From: Fragum whitleyi
Taxonomy: Eukaryota; Mollusca; Bivalvia; Cardiida; Cardiidae
Assembly: GCA_948146395.1 (NCBI GenBank)
Contig: OX411555.1
Coordinates: forward strand, 58,962,187-59,026,186
Direction: 5' to 3'
Length of the DNA stretch: 64,000 bases
The position numbers and the translations under genes were made by a program. Positions 23,922 through 35,450 of the stretch are shown piece after piece (the first letter of the stretch is position 1; each line of letters opens with the position of its first letter). The notes under the pieces are model-generated. The model searched no databases. It saw only the letters and a list, made by a program, of their open reading frames with translations, and was not told where the DNA came from.

Positions 23922-23959
23922 GTTTGTGTGAATTTTATTGTGCGTTTATCTAATTTCTT

Positions 23960-24049
23960 TCAACACTCGCTGCACCACCCACTCAATTTCAATCCACTTT
24001 TATTCCAAAATAATTCACCTTATGAATATCACGATGTTGCTAAATGTAC
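23960..24049 (-). mobile_element. MITE-A copy 12 (fragment)
   Basis: Terminal third of a minus-oriented copy: CACTCAATTTCAATCC to ATCACGATGTTGCTAAATG. Confidence 0.55.
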
Positions 24050-24352
24050 AAGTGGGTTAAAATATCATGGACTATAGTGAAAACGGAAACTTATTATCGA
24101 AAAGTGGACGCTGACGTGGGTTCGTATGAATCATTTTTATAGTATATATCGTAGTTAAGAATTGAAACGGCCCTGTATCTGAAAACATCATATTTTTAAT
24201 GCTTCTGAGTTTTTGGGTGAATGGATTGTATTTTTGAATGCATTTAATGGAGCGTTAAACAAGTGATTTTGAACTATTTCGATCCGGGGGAATGCAAGTT
24301 TCACTAAGTCAAAAAAATGTACTTCAATTGTTTGATTTGCTGCAAACCTACT

Positions 24353-24689
24353 ACAGTTTAGAAAATCGTGAAATTGACAAACTGAATGATATTGAATTGG
24401 TTACAGAATGAAATTGAATGAGTGTGATTAGAGAGTTTTGAATGAATTTAAAGAGGTGTATTCCAATATCCCTAATTTGTTTTCAGGTGGACAAAATTAG
24501 CGATATTTATTACCCCCGTTTGATAACGCACATAGGTCCTAAAAATAGCTTTTATGCCTCAAAGAACCCATAATACGGTTACAAATTTCAAGTGACTGTT
24601 GGAATGAATGAATCGATTGAGTGCTGAGTAAGTGATTAAGAATGGTTTTGATCGGAATGATTGTCAATTTCACGAGGTTATTAACTGTA
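24353..24689 (+). mobile_element. MITE-A copy 13 (internal deletion)
   Basis: Starts TA-CAGTTTAGAAAATCGTG, ends TTTCACGAGGTTATTAACTG-TA. It is 337 bp, with the segment between the GACG-TTACA and GGAATGAATGAATC blocks deleted. Confidence 0.8.
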
Positions 24690-24959
24690 TGATGGCATTA
24701 CATGTGCATGGCCCAAACCAAAACAGACGAGATTGAGTCTTAAACAGTGTAGACATTGTATGTTTCTAGAAGTGTAATAATGGGCATAAAATTGTTGTAA
24801 ATTTTGGACGTCTTTATGGTAAATTAACGCCTCTCCCAGACTAACAGAGCGTGCTATTTTTTAATAATAACAGTAAAGCAAACTGAAAGAGAAAGTTCTG
24901 AAAAAATCGTTCATACATGCACAGAACATTTTTTTTTTAGAAAATCGAAAAATCCAAAT
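24690..24959. other. No recognisable feature
   Basis: AT-rich spacer between MITE-A copies 13 and 14. Confidence 0.3.
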
Positions 24960-25263
24960 TTGCAAAAATAAGTTTTTTATTACCCTGCCTTTAATAAAAC
25001 TTACATACTTTTCTTTTTGTGTGTCTTCTTGGTCAAATCAGACACTTTAAAATCCACACCACCCAATGAGATCGTAGAATAATTTGATCGATTTTTATTA
25101 ATTGTTGATCGTCTTGGACGATTCCGAAAAGTTTTCTATTGGTTTTTTAGCCTTTTTTTATTTATTTGAGTGAGTTTCTGAATTGAATAAATGGAGCGCT
25201 GAATGAATGATTTTGAATGATTTTCATCGGAAGGAGCGTCATTTTCTAGACAATACTAACTGT
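24960..25263 (+). mobile_element. MITE-A copy 14 (5' truncated)
   Basis: Begins at the ATTACCCTGCCTTTAATAAA arm and carries GAGCGCTGAATGAATGATT. It ends in a decayed terminus ACAATACTAACTG. Confidence 0.6.
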
Positions 25264-25739
25264 TGAGACGATAAATAAACAGAATCAAAGTGCTGTCAGC
25301 ACTGTAAATCGGACATCATTGAGAGGCTGGGATAGTGCAATGGTTCGCCAATCAAAAGGGCTCAAATTTGGACAATAAAAGTTGGTAAAATATTTGCCCA
25401 ATTTGTGAGTTTTTTGTCTTAACACTTCATCTTTTCGAGGACATCGCCAGCTCATCCAACCTCGTGGGTCCGATTTTGAAAGTTTGCTGATTCGATAGCC
25501 CTCTGCTAGTCTAAATTATTTCTTAGCAGTTTTTTTTACGTTGTTATAATGAGCACACGCCAAGCTAAAAGCTTGTCTGTTAATATTATTCCTCTCTCTA
25601 GAGTTTAAAAGCCTGTTTAGCAACAAAACATTTTTCATTAAACTATTTACAATTTTGATTAACAACATGTTTGTTTTTCAAGCATTGGGTTTTCCCAAAT
25701 ACTATAAATGCATTTTCCCTCAAGAAACACGTGAAATCG
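25264..25739. other. Possible decayed LINE sequence
   Basis: It may continue the LINE remnant on the minus strand, but frames are too broken to read. No other feature seen. Confidence 0.25.
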
Positions 25740-26215
25740 GCAACTATGCAACTATATCTTTGGTTTCTGACCAATCGATTAAATCTAGCAGCACTCTATG
25801 ATTATTCATGAGTTATTCTAAAAATAGATCGCTCTTACTGCTATCCTATATCAGTTTATCGTATGTTTTTGTCGGTTTATTTGTTGTTGAATGATTTTTC
25901 TTCATACTCAAATTTGAATTTATTGTAAATAGGATTGGAGCGTGATCAGAGTGCTCATTGAAATCAAATATTTCAAAATTACAAAATTATTTCTATTTGT
26001 TAACACATAGTCAACAGTTCTCATTCCACCAGTAGACTTCCCACGCTCCCTGTCATAGTGCAGACGACCATTGACCAATGATAAACAACTTAATTGACAC
26101 ATCTCGAGCAGACGATGTCCATTGAATCTACCACGTGGTGTGAATTTACGCGTGGGTTTTAACCGAGAGATAATCATAACAGAATTTGATTGGTTGTCAG
26201 CCCTACAACTGGTAA
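25740..26215 (-). pseudogene. LINE endonuclease remnant
   Basis: Translated on the minus strand, an 85-codon stretch (26177 down to 25920) contains RLLEMCQLSCLSLVNGRL, then GKST and TVDYVL. These are typical of the C-terminal part of the apurinic-like endonuclease (EEP) domain of non-LTR retrotransposons. After a frameshift near 25960, another frame continues with NEHSDHAPI, the conserved SDH motif of that domain, and KPTKTYDKLI up to a TAG. The sequence upstream (CRADNQSNSV) is in the first frame. The fragment lacks the N-terminal catalytic half and any reverse transcriptase, and carries at least one frameshift and several stops, so it is a dead 5'- and 3'-truncated remnant. The clade cannot be fixed from this piece. 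Confidence 0.7.
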
Positions 26216-26702
26216 ATGACCGTTCGAGAAAAAAATCAGAGTAGTAATATTGTAAGTGCTACAAATTTATTTTACAGTTAACCTATTGTACGTTTCAAAT
26301 CCTTTACTCAACAGAAAATCTTGTTATAAACACTGAAAATACTAACTGGTAATTACTAAAAGCGAAAATTACATCAAAATTTGTATTAGCATCTTCTCTA
26401 TTTGTCGAAAAGTAAATAAGATAAAAACAAAGTTTGTAGATTGTGACTGAAAAGGCCGTTTCTTCGGTGTTTGAAAACACATTATTTGGTTTGAACACAT
26501 TGCTCAGAAGATAAAGGTAAAAATGTACTGGGTCAAACAGACTGGATTTCTGGAAACCGGTATAAATCTCCGATTTAAAAACACACGGATGTTTCACGGA
26601 CAGTCAATGCCAACATGTGCGTCGACTAGTCACACGTCCTACCAAATATGAATAACTGATTTAAAGTCGGATAAGATTAAGATAGTTAAGATATAGTGAA
26701 AT
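26216..26702. other. No recognisable feature
   Basis: A 97-codon minus frame at 26304-26597 has no recognisable motif. Part may be flanking LINE sequence. Confidence 0.3.
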
Positions 26703-26897
26703 GTTAAGTTCATTGTTTTTAGAAGGATTTTAGAATTATTTGAATGATCGTGTGCAGCGGGTTTTGAATTAAATTAAGGGAGGTAATACAAATTGGACGG
26801 AATCATCAAAATATTATTACCTCTCTTTTAATATCAAACGTACTTTTTTTTATTAAAAGGTTTGATTGTCTTCGTGGATGTTTCTAAATCAACACCA

Positions 26898-27586
26898 GGG
26901 CCCGAGCTTATAAAACTTTTCTCAGGCACAATTCAAAATTTTCCAAAATTTCAATTTGAGAATAAAGCCGTTATTCTGTTTAAATACTCATTTTAATGTA
27001 TTGGAATAAAAGCTGATATTGAGAAGTTGTTTTACAGTTAGTTACATCGTGAAATTGACATTCGCCTCAATCAAAACCATTCTAAATCGCTCATTCATCG
27101 CTCCACTCATTCATTCCAAACATTCATTCAAATCGATCAAAAACGCTCCAAATGACTAAAAAGTATACAACCAACAGCTACATTCAAAATAAAAACAAAT
27201 AGGAAAAAATCGTGATTTCACTGCCATAATTGAAATTGTAAGCGTGTGATAGATTCTTGAAGAAATAGGAAGCTATCTATAGAACTTGTATACAATTTTT
27301 ATTAAAGGGAGGTAATCAATATTGCTAATTTTGTTCATCCTGAACAAAATTTGCAATACTTGGTTACCTCCCATTAAATTCACTCAAAAGTCGCTCCACA
27401 CACTCATTCAATTTCATTCCTAAATCATCCCATAATCTTCCACCTTGTCAATTTCACGATGTTCTTAACTGTAATAGAGAAGAGAGAATATTATCTTTTG
27501 CTTATTATCTTATACATTTGTTCTAATTCAAAATTCGAGAATATTGAGTCTGAGCCTGAGAAAAGTTATGCAACCTCGGGCCCTGA
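26898..27586. mobile_element. Element C (GGGCCCGAG TIRs), split by MITE-A copy 16
   Basis: Outer inverted repeats GGGCCCGAGCTTATAAAACT and its counterpart AGTTATGCAACCTCGGGCCC, with CTTTTCTCAGGC / GCCTGAGAAAAG continuing the match. Without the nested copy at 27034-27472 the element is ~250 bp. Non-coding. Confidence 0.65.
27034..27472 (-). mobile_element. MITE-A copy 16 (full length)
   Basis: TA-flanked. Left CAGTTAGTTACATCGTGAAA, right TCACGATGTTCTTAACTG. Central palindrome ATATTGCTAATTTTGTTC / GAACAAAATTTGCAATAC. 439 bp, nested inside element C. Confidence 0.95.
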
Positions 27587-27780
27587 TAATAGAAAATAAG
27601 GAATAATATGACCAAAATGAACAAAGTTGTGAAATACCGTGATCGATGTTGGGGCATTTTATATTATTTCGGAGTGTTTCTGAATGGTATGAGCGAGTAA
27701 TTGGAATAAATGAACGGAGTGTTAAGTGAGCGATTTAGAATGGCGAAGAATGGGGTGAGTGCCAGTTTAATGGCGCTTCT

Positions 27781-28196
27781 TACTGCAACAGATTAAAAGT
27801 GAGATAATCCCATCTCATCGCTAATCGAGAACACAGCCATTTCAACGGTGTACTTTTGTCAGCAGTGTACCTGTTAGCATCACATTAAGTGTTAATTGAC
27901 TGATGATTATTTACTTATTACTGATGTATTAGTACAACGCATTAACTTGAAGAAAAACAGTCAGGGTATGTTTGGAGTTGTCGACTGGCTTTTACAAGCT
28001 TATTGCATTTTAAAAGTCGGTACGGATGATTTTGAATTAGACTTTTGAATCTTCACTGTTTAAAACAAATAGTATTGATCATAATAGATCGTATATAGAA
28101 ACAAAAACGCGAGGGCATGGTCAGTTGGTGAGGTTACGTAGTAAGATGATATCAAAATCTATCAAGACTCGTAAAAAGCTTCACTGTGAATATGCC
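27781..28196. other. No recognisable feature
   Basis: Nothing supported. Confidence 0.3.
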
Positions 28197-28333
28197 CTGC
28201 CCTGGGTCCAGGATGAAAACGTTAGCGAAGCGCTTTCGAAATGATACCTTGCTTTGCACGTATGTGCACGTGCAAAGCGGGGTTTCATTTCAAAGCGCTC
28301 GTGAAACGCTTTTGCATCTTGAACACAGGGCTG
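28197..28333. mobile_element. MITE-D hairpin copy d
   Basis: CTGGGTCCAGGATGAAAACG to CATCTTGAACACAGGG. Core CTTGCTTTGCACGTATGTGC then ACGTGCAAAGCGGGG. Same subtype as copy a. Confidence 0.85.
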
Positions 28334-28455
28334 AATTCAGGATGACAAATCATGCAGACGGTATGAAAATTATACCCCGCTTTGCACGTGCACTTGTGTG
28401 CAAAGCGGGGAAAATGTGCAAACAGCCCGCATTGTTTTGTCATCCTGAAAGCATT
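28334..28455. mobile_element. MITE-D hairpin copy e
   Basis: Head-to-tail with copy d: TTCAGGATGACAAATCATG to TTTTGTCATCCTGAAAGC, core CCCCGCTTTGCACGTGCAC then TTGTGTGCAAAGCGGGG. Confidence 0.85.
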
Positions 28456-29643
28456 ACTGGTGTTAGAGAGGCGATAACTTAATAGATGACTAAACATGGC
28501 GATCAATACTATACTGTCATTATTTCTGAACCCTACGGTTTCGGTAATGAGACGAACAGCTTGTAGTCTTTAACTACGGTGTCATACGTCGAGAATTTGG
28601 TGGCTCACCACAAGCATCTGCTGTCATGCAAGTACCAAACAAGGCAAATTTTCAAACAAAAAATATATACATATACACGTTATTTGCTTTTGATTGCGGA
28701 CTCTTGTCAATTATGAGAAGCGTTGTGACCATCTCTACCATCGTATTGATCTTTTTAAGATTTTTAAGTTGGAATGCGGAGCAATTCCAACTTAGATTTA
28801 ACAAAACCGCAAAATGAACACAAGATAATTTCATTTCGGGTTTCTTGAGAACACATATCACGTGAACAGGATATGAATACACTTCGGCCTATTTTGTATA
28901 TCTCAACTTGACAATGACATACAGTTTATTTCATCAAAAAGTAATAATGCTGTACAATTACACAACTATCACTTCGTGTTTATTATTAACACGCTAATTT
29001 ATGTTTTAAACGACATTTATTTAAAGTTGCGTACGAATATATTAGTATCACATGTTTGCATTACTATATTTGGAAATCATGTGATAAGTCATGTCAAGTC
29101 CAATTAGGTCAGCAATTGACAATTAGCACTAGCCAATCACGTGATCTGCTTATTTGGTAATGTCGCGATCTGTTTTCTCAGTATTGTGGCAATAGCACAG
29201 ACCAATTACATGATCTGCTTATTTAGTCGCGACCTGTTTTTCGTAGAATTATGTTATAGCTTCTTTTAAAGGTATAGTTTCTCTTTCTGAACGACCTTAT
29301 TACACATTTAACTTTTGACAAGGTGTTATATTGTAAATTTCTGTCTAAGCTACGAAAAAAATACCTTTTTTTAAAGTGATGATACACTTAAAGTTAATAT
29401 ATATTTTTGCAACAAATTGTCGTTTGTTTTCCGTCATATTGCAGTTATCTACATGAATGTTTTATTGTAAAAACCCAATACTCATCCAATAAAATCCTTG
29501 CCAACACATCTTTAATTGAACTATGAATATCTTTGCCCAATAGAATTCCAACACCAAGACAATTTGCTATTTGAAACAAACCAACTAGTTGAACTTGTTT
29601 TCTTCACATTCTTACACATCAACATGTTTAAGAGCACCATCAT
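28456..29643. other. No gene; ~68 bp direct duplication
   Basis: A direct duplication around CCAATCACGTGATCTGCTTA (about 29134) and CCAATTACATGATCTGCTTA (about 29203). Both copies are followed by GTCGCGA-CTGTTTT. Otherwise unassigned AT-rich sequence. Confidence 0.4.
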
Positions 29644-30078
29644 ACAGTAAGTTACATCGTGGAATTGACATTCATCTCAATAAAAAAACATTCTTAATCG
29701 CTCACTCAGCGCTCCATTCATTCATTCCAAACACTCACTCAAACCATTCAAAAAAAGACTCAAAGTTTTTAGAAAAATAAGATCAACATGTACATTCAAA
29801 ATGAATTAAGCAAGAACCAAATCGCGATTTCACTGACATAAATGAAATTTAAAGCGTCTGATTGGTTCTTGGCGAAATAGAAAGCTATTGATTGAACTTT
29901 TATTTATATTTTATATAGGTTTTATATATCGCTAATTTTGTTCATCCTGAACAAAATAAGCGACATTGGATTCCCTCCCTTAAATTTCACTCAAAACTCG
30001 CTCCGCTCACTCATTCAACATCATGCTTAAATCATTCCAAAATCGTTGATCTTTCAATTTCACGATGTTATTAACTGT
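29644..30078 (-). mobile_element. MITE-A copy 17 (full length)
   Basis: TA-flanked. Left CAGTAAGTTACATCGTGG, right TCACGATGTTATTAACTG. Central arms ATATCGCTAATTTTGTTC / GAACAAAATAAGCGACAT. Confidence 0.9.
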
Positions 30079-30119
30079 ACCCCCAACTCAGAAGACGAGG
30101 AGCATAATTATATTGATTT

Positions 30120-30600
30120 CATCATGTCTGTCTCTCAGTCCATTGACCTTTTGCTTTCCGCTAGATAAACGGAGAAGCAATTGACCTACAATAACGAAAC
30201 TTTACATAAATATTGTCCATGACCCAAAGAAATGCGCTATTGTTTCGGGGTCATTGATGTCACGGGCATCAGTAAATTTTAACAGTTTACAGTTTCCACT
30301 CTAACTGAACAACCAATTGACCCAAATCATAGAACTTGACACAAATGTTGTCAATGACTCGAGAAAGTGCCCAATATAGGTCGAAATCACAATTGAACTT
30401 CGTCCAAAAATTGTCTTGAGATTCCAACTCATGAAGGAAAAGACTTCCCTGCGAAAATAGGTTTTCATCATGGAAAAATCATTTGCGACACTTCTAATTA
30501 AAAATGTAATTGATAACTCAAATGGAGCAGAAGTTTATTGAAAAATAATATAAAAACTGTTTTGAGTGTATAAGGTCGCCTGTGTGTCCATTAGTCGGCT
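30120..30600. repeat. Diverged tandem repeat, E-like
   Basis: Two ~150 bp related units (CAATTGACCTACAATAACG-AACTTTACATAAATATTGTC and CAATTGACCCAAATCAT-GAACTTGACACAAATG). Wording resembles the internal units of the AGCTCACC repeats, so this is probably a decayed relative. Confidence 0.4.
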
Positions 30601-30627
30601 GTATGGTCCGTATCATTTTCTTCCTTT

Positions 30628-31196
30628 TTAGCTCACCTTACTACAACGTGCTCAAGGGGAGCTTTAGGATCACCCTGACTTCGTCGTCCGTCGTCAGTCG
30701 TCACCCTTCTTAAAACTTCTTCTTCTCCTAAACCGCTGGGCAAATTTCAATGAAATTTTGCCAGAATGTTCCCTGGCTGACCCTTTTCAAAATTGTCGCT
30801 ATATTTTAAGTGGCCAATAAATATGGGTATGGCAGGGCGGGGTTTATTTTGAGCCAAAAATCTTTGAACGACATCTCCTCCTGAACCACTGGGCAGATTT
30901 CAATGAAACTTTGCAAGAATGAACCTTTGATGACCTTCTCCAAATATTTTTGGCGAAATTTTCATAAGCCCATGAATATGGGCGTGGCAGGGAAGGGCTA
31001 ATCTTGAGTCTCCTCTGTAATGAATGGGTTGGTAGGGTCTATTATGACTGCTTATAATTTTATAATTCGAATAATGTCTCCTCTTCAACAATTAGGCAAG
31101 TTTGAATGAATCTTTGCCAGAAAGTTTCTTGGATAAGATCCACTGGACAAATCGAATTCAGGTGAGCGGTTTAGGGCCATTATGTCCCTCTTGGTA
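30628..31196 (+). mobile_element. AGCTCACCTGAGC-type repeat, copy E3
   Basis: Starts AGCTCACCTTACTACAACG TGCTCAAGGGGAGCT, then GTCGTCCGTCGTCAGTCG. Three ~170 bp units follow with CTCCTAAACCGCTGGGCAA and TGAAATTTTGCCAGAATGTT. It ends TTCAGGTGAGCGGTTTAGGG and GTCCCTCTTG. Confidence 0.7.
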
Positions 31197-31273
31197 TAAT
31201 TTTTCTTCCATCAGATTCAGGCCTGTATAACGATTCAGTGGTTTATGCGTCTCTCGTTGTTGAAATATATTGA

Positions 31274-31345
31274 ATTATATACGCCCGTCAAAAGACGAGA
31301 CGTATTATGTGATCACCCGTGGTGGCGTTTACTTCGCTAGTAGCT
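31274..31345 (+). repeat. TACGCCCGTC hairpin repeat fragment
   Basis: TACGCCCGTCAAAAGACG AGACGTATTATG forms a short hairpin (CGTC-AAAA-GACG) of a type that looks like the start of a dispersed repeat. It is truncated here and has no second copy in the window. Confidence 0.35.
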
Positions 31346-33352
31346 TTAGGTCATCGCCTCTCGAACGCATTCCAACTTATCAGTACTTTCAGTACTTTGA
31401 TTTTTTAATTTCTGGATGTAATGAAATTTTGATACAATGGACCAAACTTGTAGAAAATCGTCGATGTAATTTAATGTCATGTTTTATTTGGCTTAAGGAC
31501 GTCCGTACATCCAGTTTGGGATTTTCTGCCATTAAAAAAACAATGCCATTTCTGTAATCGTAAAAAAACTATGAAACGAAATTCAAACTATGTTTGTGGA
31601 TAGAGCTGTATGTAAGGTTGTTAAAACATGTAAAAATTTGTATAAATTCAAGAATTTATTTTTTTCTCCAATTTTTCGGGGTAATTTTCCTGATTTTAGA
31701 GTATTCAGAGAAAACGACAAGCCAGTGTTCAATGTTACTCCTTGCGTACTTTTCGGATAGAAAGCAAATAAATTCATGAATATGGTAAAAAGAACCCCTA
31801 CCTAATATCCCAGAACAAAAATACCAACAAATTTATCATTTCCAATATTAAAAAATGCGTTTTGAAATTTGATTATTTTTTTTTTGTGAATTACCTCCCT
31901 TTATTTTAACAAAGGAGTCAAAATATCTAAAAAAGTAAGACTGTGACCCTAACCTTTTTTCATGTCAAAATATTTCTCAATGTGTCACAAATTTATATTG
32001 AGAGTATAAGAAAAAGTTTAGTAGTAGAACTATATTTATTTTACTGTGAAGCATGTACCTGTATTAAGAGCCCTATATAACAAAGGAAAAATACTTCTAT
32101 TAAGGACCGAATATAGATGTCATAATGTTCTTTTGCTTCCTTAAAATTCCACATTTCTTTATTCAATCAGTGGAATGGAATGTCGTTTTTAAATAAAACA
32201 TAAATCACTTGCTTTCAGAGTATTTATTTGTCCAAAAATGATAACTCCAAATCAAGGGTGTAATTTTCGAAGAAATTCAAAGGCAAGAACTAAAGGGCAC
32301 TAAATGTTTTTGGTACCTATTTCTTACAAAAAAGAAGCACGGTGACCACATTTTTTTTTTTTTTTTAATGAAATAAAACATGTTGATGTTTCTAAAAAAT
32401 CAGGTTTAAAGAAAAGTTTTCTAGTAGAAAAAAGCCGAGCGAACTTCCTTATTTTTTTTATTTATTTTGTTCTTGGCATATCTAAAGGTTTCAAAAACTT
32501 GTGACGGAAAACCGTAAAAAATCTATAAATAGACACAAAGAGAGTGACGTATTACCGTATTATTTTTAGATTTATCGTTTTTATAAGCTCGTGACGCCCA
32601 ACCATCAAAGTGAAAACAAGAATGGTGATGAATTTCCCTCACATTGAATCATGACAGCGATTCACGAGTTCCCCATTTAGTAATGATGGCATTTGTCAGT
32701 TTCAGACTGGAAAAGTTGGTCCTACTTTTGAAAAAAGGTTGATATCAGCCGCATTAATTTAATCCTATAACTTATTAATTACAATTAAATATAGATAGCG
32801 ATAGTTACATATTTTCAGCAATATCTATCTTTAATTGAAACAATTCTTGCTATTAAAACCATACTCTTCTTTTATAATTATTCTTTTTTTTATTTTTGTA
32901 TAAATATATGTTGTTCATTTTATTATTTATTTATTTACTTTTTATTATTTTTTTGCAGCGAGTCTGAATTTCAACTTATTGAATGTTGGATTCTGGTGCC
33001 ATTTTAAATTCTTATATATATTATATATTCTTGAACTCGTTTTATACTTTAGGAGTTATAACTAAGCAAACGCGAAGCCTCTTACTCTCTGACAATAAGA
33101 TAGCTTTGTCGACAAAACATGCCATGATAATTTTAGCGTCTAGTCTAATTATTGCCCATGTGATAAATCATGGGCGACATTGACGGATTATTTAAACTGT
33201 TTTCATATCGGGACGTTTCTGTATAAAAGTTCTAAAGAAATTTAGAAGTGCGTTTATGTTTCACGTTTTTATATGCGTGCAAATTTCCATTTATTACTTT
33301 TGTGCGGTTGGTTGGTTGATTTCTATGTCATTCATTCTGCGTAATTAACGAA
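31346..33352. other. AT-rich, no recognisable gene
   Basis: Two kilobases of very AT-rich sequence with A and T homopolymers (for example 32350-32366, 32885-32960). The MITE-like ATTACCTCCCTTTA decamer occurs alone at 31890. No CDS, RNA or repeat family supported. Confidence 0.4.
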
Positions 33353-33701
33353 CTGGCAGGGCGGTGCTTAGCCGTGACGTAATTTTGCGAGTTAACTTTT
33401 AAATATTTTCGGTTCATTTAAAAGTTAGTCGGTAATAATCGTGAACGTGCAAATGACTGTATCCTAAAACCAAAAGGATTCACGCGCTTAGAGAAAGTGA
33501 ACACATATTATCGTTTGGTTACCAAAGCCTCGTAACATAAGCTCAGAAAAGCTTAAGTTACGAGTGTTTGGTTACCAACCTACGATATAAGGTCTCAGGC
33601 TTATTATATCGACTCTCTGTAGAAGTAAGTAATTCTAAATAAACGCTGATTTACCTCAACCCTAAGTACAACGACCCAAGACTTAGGCTTCGCCCTGCCA
33701 G
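33353..33701. mobile_element. MITE K with CTGGCAGGGCG termini
   Basis: Ends CTGGCAGGGCGGTGCTTAG and CTTAGGCTTCGCCCTGCCAG are inverted repeats (11 bp perfect core). Internal palindromes: TTTGGTTACCAAAG / GTTTGGTTACCAA around AAGCTCAGAAAAGCTT, and CGATATAAGG / TTATATCG. ~349 bp, non-coding. Confidence 0.65.
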
Positions 33702-33738
33702 GGCATTTATCATGGACAATACTAGTGTGCAGATCAAA

Positions 33739-34605
33739 TGTGCAATTAATAACATCTTGCAATTGACAAACTTGGTAATTTTGGAATGGTTTTTGGAATT
33801 CTATTGAATGGGTTGGAGGAGCGAGTTTTGAATGGAGTTTAGGGGATATATATTACAAGTGGTCGAAAATAACGATATTTTTTTTTTTTTACCTCCCTTC
33901 AAAAAAATCAAAATATTTTCCTGTGTGTACATTGTTTTCAAGTTAATCAGACGCTTTGAAATTCACATAAACTAATAAAATCGTTAATTATTTGATCTAA
34001 ATATTGGTCGTTCTAACGATATCGCTACTACTTTGAACCAGTATGGAGCATCTATGAGGAATTGGAGCGAGTGTTTTAATGACATTAAATAGACAGAACG
34101 CTTAGCGAGCGATTTAGATTGGTTTTGATCGAGGTGAATACAGTTAAGAACATCGTGAAATTGACAAGGTGGAAGATTATGGGATGATTTAGGAATGAAA
34201 TTGAATGAGTGTGTGGAGCGACTTTTGAGTGAATTTAATGGGAGGTAACCAAGTATTGCAAATTTTGTTCAGGATGAACAAAATTAGCAATATTGATTAC
34301 CTCCCTTTAATAAAAATTGTATACAAGTTCTATAGATAGCTTCCTATTTCTTCAAGAATCTATCACACGCTTACAATTTCAATTATGGCAGTGAAATCAC
34401 GATTTTTTCCTATTTGTTTTTATTTTGAATGTAGCTGTTGGTTGTATACTTTTTAGTCATTTGGAGCGTTTTTGATCGATTTGAATGAATGTTTGGAATG
34501 AATGAGTGGAGCGATGAATGAGCGATTTAGAATGGTTTTGATTGAGGCGAATGTCAATTTCACGATGTAACTAACTGTATCAATTTCACGATGTTATTAA
34601 GTGTA
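33739..34605 (+). mobile_element. MITE-A copy 18, split by copy 19
   Basis: Left part 33739-34138 (CAATTAATAACATCTTGCAA to TTTTGATCGAGGTGAA). Its last 26 bp, TCAATTTCACGATGTTATTA and onwards, lie at 34580-34605, after the inserted copy 19. The interruption is at a TA dinucleotide. Confidence 0.8.
34140..34578 (+). mobile_element. MITE-A copy 19 (full length, nested)
   Basis: TA (34139-34140) CAGTTAAGAACATCGTGAAA to CACGATGTAACTAACTG TA (34578-34579). Central arms AGTATTGCAAATTTTGTTC / GAACAAAATTAGCAATATT. It is inserted in the 3' terminus of copy 18. Confidence 0.95.
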
Positions 34606-34650
34606 AAATACTAGATGTTTTCAAGAGTCTGACGTATCTGACAAAACCGT

Positions 34651-35091
34651 ACAGTTAGTTACGTCGTGAAATTGACATTAACTCAATAAAAACCATTCTT
34701 AATCGCTCACTCAGCGCTCCATTCATTCATTCCAGACACTCACTCAAACCATTCTAAAACGCTCCAAACTCATTGAAAACTATATAACAACAGCATCGTT
34801 CAAAATAAAAATAGCTGGGGGAAAATAATCGTGATTTCACTTATTTAATGGAAATTGTAAGCGTGTGATAGATTCTTGAAAAAATAGGGAACTATCTATA
34901 GAACTTGTATACAATTTTTATTAAAGGGAGGTAATCAATATTGCTAATTTTGTTCATCCTGAACAAAATTTGCAATACTGGATAACCTCCCATTCCATTC
35001 ACTCAAAAGTCGCTCCACACACTCATTCAATTTCATTCCTAAATCATTCCATAATCATTCACCTTATTAATTTCACGATGTTGTTAACTAT
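34651..35091 (-). mobile_element. MITE-A copy 20 (full length)
   Basis: TA-CAGTTAGTTACGTCGTG to TTCACGATGTTGTTAACTA. Very close in the central region to copies 16 and 19 (GTGTGATAGATTCTTG block), suggesting a recent subfamily. Confidence 0.9.
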
Positions 35092-35183
35092 GATCCTCAT
35101 AACTATGAGATCTCAGTATACCACAGATAAAATGCAAAATAATTGAGAATTGTTTGGACAAGGATACATAAAAAATAATACTT

Positions 35184-35450
35184 TAAGTTAGTACATAGTA
35201 AATTTGACATTTATCTCAATCCAAACCATTCTTAATCGCTCACTCAGCGCTCCATTCATTTCAAAAGCTCACCCAAACCATCCAAAAACACCAAAACATG
35301 AAAGAAATGATATATTCAGCAACTACCTTCAAAATATATTTTAAAAAATTGCGGTTTCACTCAACCTTTATACTCATTCAATTTCATTACTTAGTCATTC
35401 TAAAATCATTCACCTTGTCAATTTCTCGATTTTGTTAAGTATAATTTCAT
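35184..35450 (-). mobile_element. MITE-A copy 21 (internal deletion)
   Basis: GTTAGTACATAGTAAATTTG to CAATTTCTCGATTTTGTTAA. The central palindrome is deleted; the block after GCGGTTTCACT joins directly to ACTCATTCAATTTC. Confidence 0.75.

Larger units (their letters stand above)
26703..27780 (+). mobile_element. MITE-A copy 15, split by element C
   Basis: Old plus-oriented copy. The left part, 26703-26897 (GAAGGATTTTAGAATTATTT, AAGGGAGGTAAT), is separated from the right part, 27587-27780 (GGAGTGTTTCTGAATGG, GTGAGCGATTTAGAATGG), by element C, which itself contains MITE-A copy 16. Confidence 0.65.
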
